64,000 bases of DNA from CAZDWZ01 sp964509425 (lineage in GTDB: Bacteria; Bdellovibrionota_C; UBA2361; SZUA-149; CAZDWZ01): NCBI GenBank assembly GCA_964509425.1, contig CAZDWZ010000007.1, positions 1 through 64,000 on the forward strand, given 5' to 3'. The translations under genes and the position numbers were made by a program. Shown piece after piece: positions 10,305 through 18,544 of the stretch (position 1 is its first letter; every line of letters begins with the position of its first letter). The notes under the pieces are model-generated. The model made no database searches, was not told the origin of the DNA, and saw only the letters and a list, made by a program, of their open reading frames with translations.

Positions 10305-10546
10305 CTTCAGCCTTTCCAGAATACACTACGCCAAAAATAAGTCCGCCGGGTACGCTTCTGCCATGGACACCGTTTCAAGAAAAAAGCGCCGCGGCGAGCA
10401 TGTGCCTCATGGCCCCGGGTCCAAGAGATGTCTTAGAACATCAAGGATGAATTGCCTACGCAAGTGGGCAACTTATACTCGATGGGAAAGCGCTGGAATA
10501 CCGAGGAAGAAACTGCGAGTATAAAGCGGCGAAATTAGAGCAGGAA

Positions 10547-11026
10547 GTGTGCCCCGTGCGTGATGCCGTTCAAAAACTTCGATTGATGAATTGGAATGAC
10601 TCCCTCGTTTTCACGAAGGATGGCGAATGGCTGCACAATGATGAGCCGGTTGTTCATCGTGGCGTCGCGGAGTATTTTTCCAAACATCTCGAGTACAGCG
10701 ACGAGCACCAGTCCTTCGTGCTTGCCGTGGGCGGACGGTGTGTGCGGGTCGTGGTACACGATACGCCGGTGGTGGTGAGGACGCTTGCGGGAGAGAGCGA
10801 GTCGGGTTGGGTGGCGGTCCTGAGTAGCGGTGAGCGGGAAGAGCTTGATTGCAGGACGCTCTCGGTTACCACGGACGGCGAATGGTACTGCCGGGTGAAG
10901 AATCGTGGAGTCCGGGCGCGGCTCCTCCGGCCGGCGATTCAGCACCTTCTTGGTTCGATTGAAGAAGCGGGCCAATCCTTTACGATTCTTTGTCGCGGGA
11001 GACGTATTCCGATAGACTCAGCATAA
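10547..11026 (+). CDS. DUF1285-like conserved hypothetical protein
   Basis: About 159 residues. The block DGEWLHNDEPVVHRGVAEYFSKHLEYS followed by HDTPVVVRTL resembles the uncharacterised DUF1285 family of proteobacteria; the assignment is from memory. No enzymatic residues are known for the family. GTG at 10547 is the annotated start, though GTG at 10556 is an alternative; neither has a well-spaced ribosome site. It precedes trmL by 41 bases in the same direction. The antisense frame at 10535-10975 has no family resemblance. Confidence 0.6.
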   Translation: MCPVRDAVQKLRLMNWNDSLVFTKDGEWLHNDEPVVHRGVAEYFSKHLEYSDEHQSFVLAVGGRCVRVVVHDTPVVVRTLAGESESGWVAVLSSGEREELDCRTLSVTTDGEWYCRVKNRGVRARLLRPAIQHLLGSIEEAGQSFTILCRGRRIPIDSA

Positions 11027-11067
11027 CCGGCGGATGTTCTCGCCGCCTTTAATTCTCGAACCGGCTT

Positions 11068-11544
11068 ATGGTTGTCGAAAATCCTCAATTTCACATCGTT
11101 CTCGTAGCCCCGCTGATACCTCAGAATACCGGGACCATCGCCCGACTCACGGCAGCAACGAGAACCAAGCTCCATCTCATCGAGCCGCTCGGCTTCGAGC
11201 TCACTGATAAGTATCTCAAGCGGGCCGGTCTTGATTATTGGCCCGAAGTCGATCTCACCGTTCACAAAAACTGGGAGGCGTTTCTGAACGACACCCGGGT
11301 GACCCGGGAACGAATCTGGCTCCTGTCAAAATTTGCGAGCAACGCGTACCACAAGGTCAATTATTCGGAGGGCGATGTGCTCGTCTTCGGAAACGAAGAA
11401 AAGGGACTCGCGAAGGTCTACCACGAGACCTACCCCGATCGACTTTTAAAAATTCCCATGGAAAACGAAAATGTTCGCAGCTTGAATCTCTCAAATGCCG
11501 TCTCGATAGTTTTGTACGAAGCGCGGCGTCAAGTTGGAATGTAA
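11068..11544 (+). CDS. trmL: tRNA (cytidine/uridine-34-2'-O)-methyltransferase TrmL
   Basis: SPOUT-class methyltransferase that 2'-O-methylates the wobble base of tRNA-Leu, using S-adenosylmethionine, in the cytoplasm. The family pattern is complete: VLVAPLIPQNTGTIARL at the N-terminus, LHLIEPLGFELTDKYLKRAGLDYW, then the knot motifs VLVFGNEEKGL and IPMENENVRSLNLSNAVSIVLYE. At 158 residues it has the normal family length. It lies between the DUF1285-like gene and the SGNH hydrolase gene on the same strand, with short gaps, so the three may be co-transcribed. Confidence 0.93.
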   Translation: MVVENPQFHIVLVAPLIPQNTGTIARLTAATRTKLHLIEPLGFELTDKYLKRAGLDYWPEVDLTVHKNWEAFLNDTRVTRERIWLLSKFASNAYHKVNYSEGDVLVFGNEEKGLAKVYHETYPDRLLKIPMENENVRSLNLSNAVSIVLYEARRQVGM

Positions 11545-11565
11545 CCTCATGTCGAGGACTGATCC

Positions 11566-12789
11566 ATGAAAGGTTCGTTACTCGGCATCCTCTTCGGAAC
11601 TGTGCTCGCGACGTTTTCGTCAGAGGCACTCATTCGGGTAGTCGCAGCGTATAATCCGCAGATCAACTATCTCGCGAACGCAAAATCCGGCAAAAATCGA
11701 GCGGAAGCCAAGTCGCTCAAAGAATTCCTTGAGAACCCGGATTTTCAACTGTATCCGCACACCGATTGGTATGGATACGCGAAAAACAATCTCGGCCTCG
11801 TGGATGCGGAGGTCCAGATTCCGAAGCCGAAAGGTTTGAAGAGAGTGCTCGCGATCGGCGATTCTTTCACGCATGGCGCTGTTCCTTATCCTCAAAACAT
11901 TTTGACAAAAGTAGAGTCGTCTCTGCAGTCGGGTTGTGGTGATGCCGCGTTGGAAGTGGTGAATATTGGGCTCCCCGGGGCGCGCGTATCGGAATACAAG
12001 GAAGCACTCGAGCATGCGATACGCGAGCTCGAACCCGATTATGTCGTCGTCAATTTTTATCTGGGAAATGACGGACCGAATCTGCTTCAAGGAAAAGATA
12101 ATCTTCCCGGCGATGGCCGCGGAGAGTTTCACTCCTACCTTTTTCGCTACGTGAATAACTCACTTCGGCTCCTCCGCGGCGTAAAAGGAAAACCTCTCGC
12201 CGAAAAACCGGAACATAAACCACGTTCCGGATTAAAGGGCGGAGCGCTCACGGGAGCTCGCGCCGATTATTCGGACGAAACACCGCCATTTAATGTGCCC
12301 ACGATCGAGGGAATTGAATGGGACAAAATTCTGCGAGACGAGATATCGCATTTTTTCGTCGAACCGGATTCGAAGAAAGCGGAAGATGTGTGGAGTCGCA
12401 GCCTTCAAGTGCTCTCGAGCATGAATGAGATAACTCGCTCGCGTGGGCTTCCCTTCGCCGTATTTTTGTATCCGTCTGAGATCCAGATTGAGCCGACGGA
12501 AAGAGATCGAGCCATCGCCGTCCTCCGAAAAGAAAAGAAGTGGGCCGGACTGACGTCCGCAAATTTTGACTTTGGTGGACCCGGTAAAGTCCTTGATGAT
12601 TGGTGTCAGCGCGAAGGAGTTTCGTGTTTTGATCTAAGCGAGAAGATAGCTGCAGCAGCCAGAGCTTCCGGAAAAAAGATATACATTCCGCAGAACACCC
12701 ATTGGAACATTCTCGGAAATGAAATCGCGGCGAAGCTCCAAAGCGAGTCGTTACGTACATTGTGGTGCAAAGTCTCCGAGGCACAGTAG
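11566..12789 (+). CDS. SGNH/GDSL-family hydrolase, exported or anchored
   Basis: Serine hydrolase of about 407 residues. An N-terminal hydrophobic segment (LLGILFGTVLATFSS) suggests export or anchoring. Block I is GDSFTHG (catalytic Ser, about residue 103), block II is in NIGLPGARVSEY, block III is NFYLGNDGPN, and block V is NTHWN (catalytic His, about residue 378). The order and the Asn/Thr-His-Trp ending recall acetylesterases and AlgJ/AlgX-like polysaccharide O-acetyltransferases, so a role in cell-surface glycan deacetylation or acetylation is plausible but not shown. It lies 21 bases after trmL. Confidence 0.75.
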   Translation: MKGSLLGILFGTVLATFSSEALIRVVAAYNPQINYLANAKSGKNRAEAKSLKEFLENPDFQLYPHTDWYGYAKNNLGLVDAEVQIPKPKGLKRVLAIGDSFTHGAVPYPQNILTKVESSLQSGCGDAALEVVNIGLPGARVSEYKEALEHAIRELEPDYVVVNFYLGNDGPNLLQGKDNLPGDGRGEFHSYLFRYVNNSLRLLRGVKGKPLAEKPEHKPRSGLKGGALTGARADYSDETPPFNVPTIEGIEWDKILRDEISHFFVEPDSKKAEDVWSRSLQVLSSMNEITRSRGLPFAVFLYPSEIQIEPTERDRAIAVLRKEKKWAGLTSANFDFGGPGKVLDDWCQREGVSCFDLSEKIAAAARASGKKIYIPQNTHWNILGNEIAAKLQSESLRTLWCKVSEAQ

Positions 12790-12838
12790 CCTTAACCATA
12801 CCCGGAGAGAACCTGAGGTTCGGTTGACTGGAGTCCGT

Positions 12839-12875
12839 GTGGCAGCCGGGGAATCCGGGGTTTGCCGGCTGCCAC
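12839..12875. terminator. Strong hairpin between convergent genes
   Basis: Arms GTGGCAGCCGG (12839-12849) and CCGGCTGCCAC (12865-12875) form a perfect 11-bp GC-rich stem. It lies between the 3' ends of the SGNH gene (+) and the GC-rich gene (-), so it probably ends transcription from both sides, although no U-run follows. A smaller stem GAACC/GGTTC lies just before it. Confidence 0.6.
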
Positions 12876-12915
12876 CATTCTCCCTCCCAGAAGCGTCCGT
12901 GCGGAAGGGGCCGGA

Positions 12916-13959
12916 TCAGGGCTTCGGCCGCGCGAGCTTGATCTGCCCGATCGCCGCGCCGGGTCCGTCGTCATCCTCGTCCTTTTGCACGAAAAACGCC
13001 GTCGAGCCGACCACCGCGACCGCTTGGCCTGCGCCGGAGTAGGTGCTGAGCGCGAAGACGCCGCCGTTCTCGAACAGTCCCACGCCTTTCCCTCCGTTCG
13101 GGACGTTCTCGCCGACGGCGACTTCCCAGCCTGCGTTGATGACCGCGGCGTCGGTCACCTTGCCGTCGCTGCCCGCGCGGTGCGGAGCCGGTGCGGACTT
13201 GCCGATGTCGTATCCGAAGAGCCTGCGGGAAGTCGCCTTCCCGCCGCCCACGATCGTGAACGTGTTGAACGCACCGCCGAAGAGCACGATGTCCCCCTTC
13301 ACCGAGATGGAGTTCACGTTCGCCGGATGATTGTCGCTCACGGTGAACATGGGGGTGACGTCGCCCGTGTCGAGGTTGAGGAAGTCGATCCGATCATTCA
13401 CGGCGACGGCGAGCGTGTTCGACAGCCGACCGGTGAGCATCGCCATCGTGCGGACCGTTCCGAGGAGCTTCGGAGAGGTGCGGCTCGGCACCCCTTCGAG
13501 GACGCTCTTGTTCGTCGTCGGCGACCACACCCACACCCCGGACGCGGTGGCGTAGACGAGCTTGGTGGTCACGCCGTGGCCGAACTGACACGCCGCGACT
13601 ACCGGTTCTCCGGGGGTCAGCATGGTCTGTTCCCACGCCGACGAACTGACGTCCCAGAAGGCGGTGCCGTTCGCGTGGAACCCGATCATCTGCCGCGACG
13701 GCTTCAGGTGGCACTGATACGGGATGCAGACGGACGGCACACCGGAACCCGGCATCACGAGAGCCTGCTGCCACCACGCCGCCCAGCCCGGCGCACCGGG
13801 GTTGGGGTCGACGGTGATGTGCTGGTCCGCCGAGATGACGGCGAGGCGGAGTCCGTTCGCAGTTTGCGTCGGAATGATGCGGGTGGTCCCTGTAAACGCG
13901 GGGAGCCGGTCGGGGAAGCTGAAGTACGTCAGCTCCGGTCGCAGAGAAGACTTCGCCAT
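12916..13959 (-). CDS. Unknown GC-rich repeat protein (347 aa)
   Basis: No family recognised. The chain is rich in short beta-type segments with Gly/Asn/Asp turns (VYATASGVWVWSPTTN, AVAVNDRIDFLNLDTGDV, VKGDIVLFGGAFNTFTIVGGG, GVGLFENGGVFALSTYSGAGQAVAVVGSTAFFVQKDEDDDGPG). This is what a beta-propeller or similar repeat fold looks like. No signal peptide or membrane helix is present. ATG at 13959 has GAGGAGG upstream. Base composition is clearly richer in GC than both neighbours, and hairpins lie on each side, so it looks inserted between the SGNH gene and ftsK. The antisense frame at 12862-13983 is Arg/His-rich and is judged a shadow. Confidence 0.65.
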   Translation of the reverse strand: MAKSSLRPELTYFSFPDRLPAFTGTTRIIPTQTANGLRLAVISADQHITVDPNPGAPGWAAWWQQALVMPGSGVPSVCIPYQCHLKPSRQMIGFHANGTAFWDVSSSAWEQTMLTPGEPVVAACQFGHGVTTKLVYATASGVWVWSPTTNKSVLEGVPSRTSPKLLGTVRTMAMLTGRLSNTLAVAVNDRIDFLNLDTGDVTPMFTVSDNHPANVNSISVKGDIVLFGGAFNTFTIVGGGKATSRRLFGYDIGKSAPAPHRAGSDGKVTDAAVINAGWEVAVGENVPNGGKGVGLFENGGVFALSTYSGAGQAVAVVGSTAFFVQKDEDDDGPGAAIGQIKLARPKP

Positions 13960-14002
13960 GGGGGTCTATCCTCCTCGAGGTAAGGGGCGAATGGTGTATG
14001 GG

Positions 14003-14061
14003 GCGTAAGCACTGCGGAAAGAGGAGAAGCGGAAAGACTCTTCTTTCAGCAGTACTTATGC
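14003..14061. promoter_or_regulatory. Long hairpin in the 5' leader of the GC-rich gene
   Basis: Positions 14003-14026 and 14038-14061 are inverted copies, 20 of 24 identical, with an 11-base loop. The left arm begins GCGTAAGCACTGCGG. The structure sits 44 bases upstream of the ATG at 13959. The rest of 13960-14285 holds no gene I can support. Confidence 0.5.
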
Positions 14062-14285
14062 TCCGGCATACACACGGAATGAAAATTCGTGACGGCTTTT
14101 GGCGGAAGTCGCGGAATCAATAGCTGAGAAATTTATAACCTGAACTACTGTTGCCTCTCTTGCGAAAAAATGTCGCTCGCGAGGAAAGCGATCGCCCGAG
14201 GAAATCGCAAGAAAGGCCTACACTCACTTGAATGGGGATAAAGACGAAAGAACAGCCTTTTAGCTGCCTTTGGTCTCGAGAAATG

Positions 14286-17090
14286 TCAATCGAGGTCCCG
14301 GTTCTTTACGAGGACTTGACGAGGCTTCGCGCCATCGGCGGGACCAACGACCCCTTCCCGCTCCATGGTTTCAAGGATTCGAGCTGCGCGGTTATACCCG
14401 ATTCGGAACACTCTCTGAACCATGGAGGTCGATGCGAAGCCCTTCTCCATGACGAGATTGCACGCCTGATCATAAAGCGGATCGTATTCTTCTTCGCCTT
14501 CCGGGCCTCCGGCGGCAGAGGAGGATTCCATCGCTTCGATCTTTTCAATCATCGCTTCGATGCGAGGATCGTAATCGGGTTCGCCTTGCGAGCGAATCCA
14601 CTCGACGACATCGTGAACTTCTTGGTCTGACACGAATGGCGAATGAAGACGTTTCGGACTCTCGGCTCCGGGAGAGAGGAAGAGCATGTCTCCCTGTCCG
14701 AGGAGGCGTTCAGCACCGGAATTGTCGAGGACCGTTCTCGCGTCGATTCGACTCGCGACCTTGAACGAAATTCGGGAGGGGAAGTTCGCCTTGATGAGAC
14801 CGGTGATGACGTCCACGCTTGGACGCTGTGTGGCAAGAATAAGATGAATACCGGCGGCTCGCGCCTTTTGTGCGAGCCGCGTGAGCAACTCTTCAATTTC
14901 ACGGCCGACCGTCAGCATTAAATCCGCGAGCTCGTCGACGACAATGACGATGCGTGGAAGCGGCTCCTGGCCACCGTACTCGTCATCGGCGATGGGTTCG
15001 GAGCCGCCTTTCGTTCCCCCGTGCAACTCTCGATCGAGTGCCGGTATGACCGACGTGGCCACGACATCTTTCTCTTCGAGCTCGATGACGGAAGCGCCCC
15101 GCTTCGATGTGGATTTCCCCCCGCCTTTTTTCCCGATAGTGGAATTATACGACGCGAGATTTCTGACCCCGAGCTCCTTCATCAAAGCGTACCGGCGATC
15201 CATTTCCTCTACGGCCCACCAAAGAGCACCGCGGGCGCGTTTCGGAAAGGTAACGACAGGCGCCTTCAAATGAGGAATCTCCTCGTAGACGCTGAGCTCG
15301 AGCATTTTCGGATCGATCATGATGAGACGCAGATCATCTGGCGAATGACGAAGGAGCAGGCTCAAGATAAGAGAGTTGATGCACACTGACTTTCCCGTAC
15401 CGGTTGCCCCGGCGATGAGCAGGTGGGGCATCTTCGCTAAGTCGGCGATAAACGGATCACCAAACGTGTCCTTTCCGAGCGCGAGCGGAAGTTGGTGTTG
15501 CGTATTGAGAAAATCCGGAAAGTCGACCAGATCTCGAAGGCGCACGATTTCTCGATCTTCGCGGGGCACTTCGATCCCCACCGTTCCACGGCCGGGAACA
15601 GGCGCATAGACACGGATGCTCGAGACCTTAAGTGCGAGCGCAAGATCATCTGCCAAGGTGATGATTCGCTGTACTTTAATGCCCGCTGCAGGTTCGTATT
15701 GATAGAGAGTGACAACCGGGCCGGGGTGAACCTCCACCACTTTCCCGCCGACACGGAAGTTTTGAAGGGTTTGTTCGAGTCGTTTGCTGTTTGCGAGAAG
15801 CTCCTTATCGGAGGGTCCTTTTCGCTCCGCAGTCTCGCTTTTTACAAGCAAATGAGACGGAGGCACTTGGAAGTTGCTGTTCCGTCGTTTCTTCGGCGCT
15901 TCCGGCGGAGCAGCCTTCCCTTTTTTCCCGCGATCTTTGGACTGCGTTTCGTTCCCGCGATTAATGTATACCTCGCGGTCGTCCACATCCGCGGCCTCAT
16001 CCTCGTCATCCTCGTCTTCGTCGTCGTATTCGTCCTCATCGAACTCGAGATCAAGGTCGCTTTCTTCCTCCGCGTCCGCCTCTTCCTCGTCCTCCGCATC
16101 TTCGCCCGAGGTCGGACGGATCTGCCTGAGATTCATCTTCTCGACGGCGCTCGAATTCTTTTTATCCCCCAGGACGAACTCTCTCTCCTCTCCATTTTCG
16201 TCATTATGAGAAGAGACCGTGCCCGGCTTGAAGCCGGTTTTCAGTATCGTCATTCCCTCCCGCGACACGTTGGTAACCATTCGTCCAGATGCGGCGCTAC
16301 CCTTGTAAGCGACTTTCAGAACTCCTTTCACCGAACTCGACCCCAAGCCGAAGGCTTTGCTGATTCGAATCCCGGTGGCGCTCGTCAGCGTGAGCGCTAT
16401 GAGTACCAGAGAAAGGAGGACCGTGCCTGCTGAGTTGACATTACTGCTGAGAATCTGAGCCACGAAATTGCCGAGTTTTCCCCCACCGATCTCTCCAAAA
16501 AAGACCGAAGCGATCACGGCGGACGCACCTGCCAGAACAAAAGAGGAAAGCACTGTCCCGATAAGCATCGCCATTCGCCGGGAGGTGCCGGGCCACCAGC
16601 CTTGCCAAAGACTTTTCGCCAGAAGTAAGGCCCAAAGCACCGTGACGAACGAGCAGTAACCGAGGGCTCCGAAAAGAACGCGTGAGACTTTATCGCCGAC
16701 TTTCCCCATGATGTTGTGACTTGCCGGATTCCCTAGGGCCGCTTGAGCGCGCGTGGGAGACGCCGTCTCGGGAGTACGCTTCGCACCGTCACCCTCCGAT
16801 AATCCGACTCGGGAATCGTCCAGAAAGCCCCTGTCGTCCACCGCCTCTGTGGTCGTGCCTCTCTCTGTTGCTGTGCGTAAGGTCGGCGGCGTCAGGAAAG
16901 AGATCAAGGAGAGGAAGAGAAAAAAGCCAAAAGCAAACAGGAGGACTGCTAAAATCTCGAGACCGACGGAACGCTCGAACTCAGGCTCCGGGTCGGGCTT
17001 CGGTGGAGTGACGGGCTGAATGCGGCGCTTTCTCGGAACCGCACGAGCCCGGGTTTCGGCACTGCTCGGCTTCTTAAGCGCCTTTGCCAT
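14286..17090 (-). CDS. ftsK: DNA translocase FtsK/SpoIIIE
   Basis: Septum-located DNA pump that moves chromosome termini at division. N-terminal membrane helices (about residues 45-67 and 145-245) are followed by a Gly/Ser region and a very acidic linker (about 320-370, mostly Glu and Asp). The alpha/beta domain (LEQTLQNFRVGGKVVEVHPG) precedes the RecA-like motor with Walker A (GATGTGKS, about 565) and Walker B (VVDELADLM, about 718), ending in a gamma winged-helix domain (about 860-925, SMVQRVFRIGYNRAARILETME). At 934 residues the length is normal. Between NLASYNSTI and Walker B lies an insert longer than I expect, with Gly/Lys and Glu/Asp (GKKGGGKSTSKRG). ATG at 17090 fits the basic start. 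Confidence 0.95.
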   Translation of the reverse strand: MAKALKKPSSAETRARAVPRKRRIQPVTPPKPDPEPEFERSVGLEILAVLLFAFGFFLFLSLISFLTPPTLRTATERGTTTEAVDDRGFLDDSRVGLSEGDGAKRTPETASPTRAQAALGNPASHNIMGKVGDKVSRVLFGALGYCSFVTVLWALLLAKSLWQGWWPGTSRRMAMLIGTVLSSFVLAGASAVIASVFFGEIGGGKLGNFVAQILSSNVNSAGTVLLSLVLIALTLTSATGIRISKAFGLGSSSVKGVLKVAYKGSAASGRMVTNVSREGMTILKTGFKPGTVSSHNDENGEEREFVLGDKKNSSAVEKMNLRQIRPTSGEDAEDEEEADAEEESDLDLEFDEDEYDDEDEDDEDEAADVDDREVYINRGNETQSKDRGKKGKAAPPEAPKKRRNSNFQVPPSHLLVKSETAERKGPSDKELLANSKRLEQTLQNFRVGGKVVEVHPGPVVTLYQYEPAAGIKVQRIITLADDLALALKVSSIRVYAPVPGRGTVGIEVPREDREIVRLRDLVDFPDFLNTQHQLPLALGKDTFGDPFIADLAKMPHLLIAGATGTGKSVCINSLILSLLLRHSPDDLRLIMIDPKMLELSVYEEIPHLKAPVVTFPKRARGALWWAVEEMDRRYALMKELGVRNLASYNSTIGKKGGGKSTSKRGASVIELEEKDVVATSVIPALDRELHGGTKGGSEPIADDEYGGQEPLPRIVIVVDELADLMLTVGREIEELLTRLAQKARAAGIHLILATQRPSVDVITGLIKANFPSRISFKVASRIDARTVLDNSGAERLLGQGDMLFLSPGAESPKRLHSPFVSDQEVHDVVEWIRSQGEPDYDPRIEAMIEKIEAMESSSAAGGPEGEEEYDPLYDQACNLVMEKGFASTSMVQRVFRIGYNRAARILETMEREGVVGPADGAKPRQVLVKNRDLD

Positions 17091-17185
17091 GGTTTACCGC
17101 CGTCATGGGTTGTTGCCTTGTCGCCGCACCAAACTTCAGCTTGCGTCCCCTTCAAGCATCTGGAACTTCTGAAGGGGATCCGGAA

Positions 17186-17866
17186 TTATTGTGCCGCCGT
17201 AGATTTCGTGCGCTCTGCTTCGAGACGTTTGAACGCCTCCGTGAATCCAGCACTCAGCAACTCGCCGGCAGTGCTGTTCCCGACTCCCGCCGAGAGGCGG
17301 CGCTTGATCCGGAAAATATTCTCGCTCAGTGGCCGCTCGTTGTCGGCAAACCTGGCGCTCCACAGCACTTCTCCACTCTGTCCGTCGACGAGCCAAAGCG
17401 TGCAACCGACGGCGGCGGGTGTTTCTGAGCCGATCTTCGAACCCTCGAGCTCAGTGTATTTACTCAGCATGCCATACAGCACGCCCTGAACTCCGAGGTC
17501 GCGCCCGATGTAGACCGCTTGCTCGCGTACCGTTCCTTTCCGGGGCACGTATTTTGCGATCGTCTTTCTGACGCTTTCGGCGTCAGAGGCGTTTCTGAGA
17601 GTTAGTGACGTGTTTAGCTGCACGCTGCGGATGAGCATGCCCTCTACTTCTTTCAGGTCCACGTCGGATGATTTGACACCTAATCCTGACTCGAATGGGA
17701 GAACAACAATTTCGTTCACCGAGGCCGGGTTGAATTTCTTTGCGCTCTCAACAGTTACGGGGACCAATCCGTCTTCATCAGGACCCTTACTGAATCCGCA
17801 AGAGGTGAGAAAACCCGCTAAAAGCCAGGTCGCTACCAGAAAAAACACTTGACGTCGCACCGTCAT
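17186..17866 (-). CDS. Putative lipoprotein, LpoB/GNA1162-like
   Basis: Envelope lipoprotein of about 226 residues. The signal peptide VFFLVATWLLAGFLTSC ends in a lipobox with Cys at about residue 23. The mature part reads IVVLPFE..., DLGVQGVLYGMLSKYTE, AAVGCTLWLVDGQSGEVLWSARF and NIFRIKRRL. This alpha/beta pattern is shared by LpoB-like and GNA1162-like lipoproteins and CsgG-related folds, which assist peptidoglycan synthases or form assemblies. I cannot say which. ATG at 17866 gives a standard leader; starts at 17902 or 17893 add a basic extension. It follows ftsK's start by about 95 bases in the opposite order of transcription and shares its strand. Confidence 0.6.
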   Translation of the reverse strand: MTVRRQVFFLVATWLLAGFLTSCGFSKGPDEDGLVPVTVESAKKFNPASVNEIVVLPFESGLGVKSSDVDLKEVEGMLIRSVQLNTSLTLRNASDAESVRKTIAKYVPRKGTVREQAVYIGRDLGVQGVLYGMLSKYTELEGSKIGSETPAAVGCTLWLVDGQSGEVLWSARFADNERPLSENIFRIKRRLSAGVGNSTAGELLSAGFTEAFKRLEAERTKSTAAQ

Positions 17867-18075
17867 ATTATAAGCTCGGATTCGCCTTTGCATTCTTGGC
17901 AATTACACACATCTCTTCTCTTTTTGATGTGGTTTTGGCAAGTTTGTTTTCTATCTTGTAAATTCGGCTGAATTTGGCGAATCCTTCTCAGGATCTCTGC
18001 CATTTAAGGTGTGAAACGCGCTCGGTAGTTTGTCATTATCACTGTGCTAACTGTCACTGGGGAAATTGGTTCGTT

Positions 18076-18477
18076 ATGGCTAAGTCGTACGCAAAGCTTG
18101 ATCAAGCACTGAAAGATCTCGTCGAAGCTTATCTTGAAATCGACACGGAGCTGACCGAGAAGCACGGGGAGGATGAGGAGGCGCTCGCGCACGCATTCAC
18201 CGAAGTGCTGGAGACCTCAGTCGAGAGCGCGATGGAAGAACACGACTGCAGCTCTTCTTCTTTTGCCTCAATGCTGTCCAACCTCTCCGAGTCGCTCGAG
18301 CAAATTGACCCGGCTGCCTTCGAAGGTTCCGGCGACGACGACGAGTACGAGCTGGCTGAAGAAGATTACGATGCTGATGACGGCGACATAGATGATGCCG
18401 ACCTCGATGATGAAGACGATCTCGATGACGACGAAGATGAGGATGTCGAAGTCGATGATGACGAGGACGAAGAATAG
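18076..18477 (+). CDS. Small acidic protein (133 aa)
   Basis: The N-terminal half is helical (KLDQALKDLVEAYLEIDTELTEKH, then ALAHAFTEVLETSVESAMEEH). The last 50 residues are almost only Asp and Glu. No family is certain. Polyacidic tails often act as DNA mimics or metal/protein-binding segments, which would be inference here. ATG at 18076 (MAKSYAKL) is chosen because the 34 upstream residues of the frame are Cys/His-rich and unlike the rest. It is followed by a clear terminator, so it forms a single-gene unit. Confidence 0.7.
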   Translation: MAKSYAKLDQALKDLVEAYLEIDTELTEKHGEDEEALAHAFTEVLETSVESAMEEHDCSSSSFASMLSNLSESLEQIDPAAFEGSGDDDEYELAEEDYDADDGDIDDADLDDEDDLDDDEDEDVEVDDDEDEE

Positions 18478-18510
18478 TCCACGTCGCTCGAACAATCGAG
18501 ACGTAGAAAA

Positions 18511-18540
18511 ACAGCCGTATCACTTACGGCTGTTTTTTTT
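18511..18540. terminator. Intrinsic terminator, probably bidirectional
   Basis: Stem ACAGCCGTA/TACGGCTGT (18511-18519 with 18525-18533), 5-base loop, flanked by AAAAA on the left and eight T on the right. It serves the acidic protein gene (+) and, with the A tract read on the other strand, the binding-protein gene (-). Confidence 0.9.
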
Positions 18541-18544
18541 TGGT

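Noticed and set aside
12862..13983. Long plus-strand frame (373 aa) opposite the GC-rich gene
   Set aside because: Its product is Arg, His and Val-rich without hydrophobic patterning, and it covers the minus-strand gene that has a good ribosome site and a beta-repeat pattern. High GC explains the open frame.
17868..17880. TATAAT on the minus strand as promoter of the lipoprotein gene
   Set aside because: It lies directly before the chosen ATG at 17866, too close to act as a -10 box for that start; it may just be coding DNA of a longer frame.
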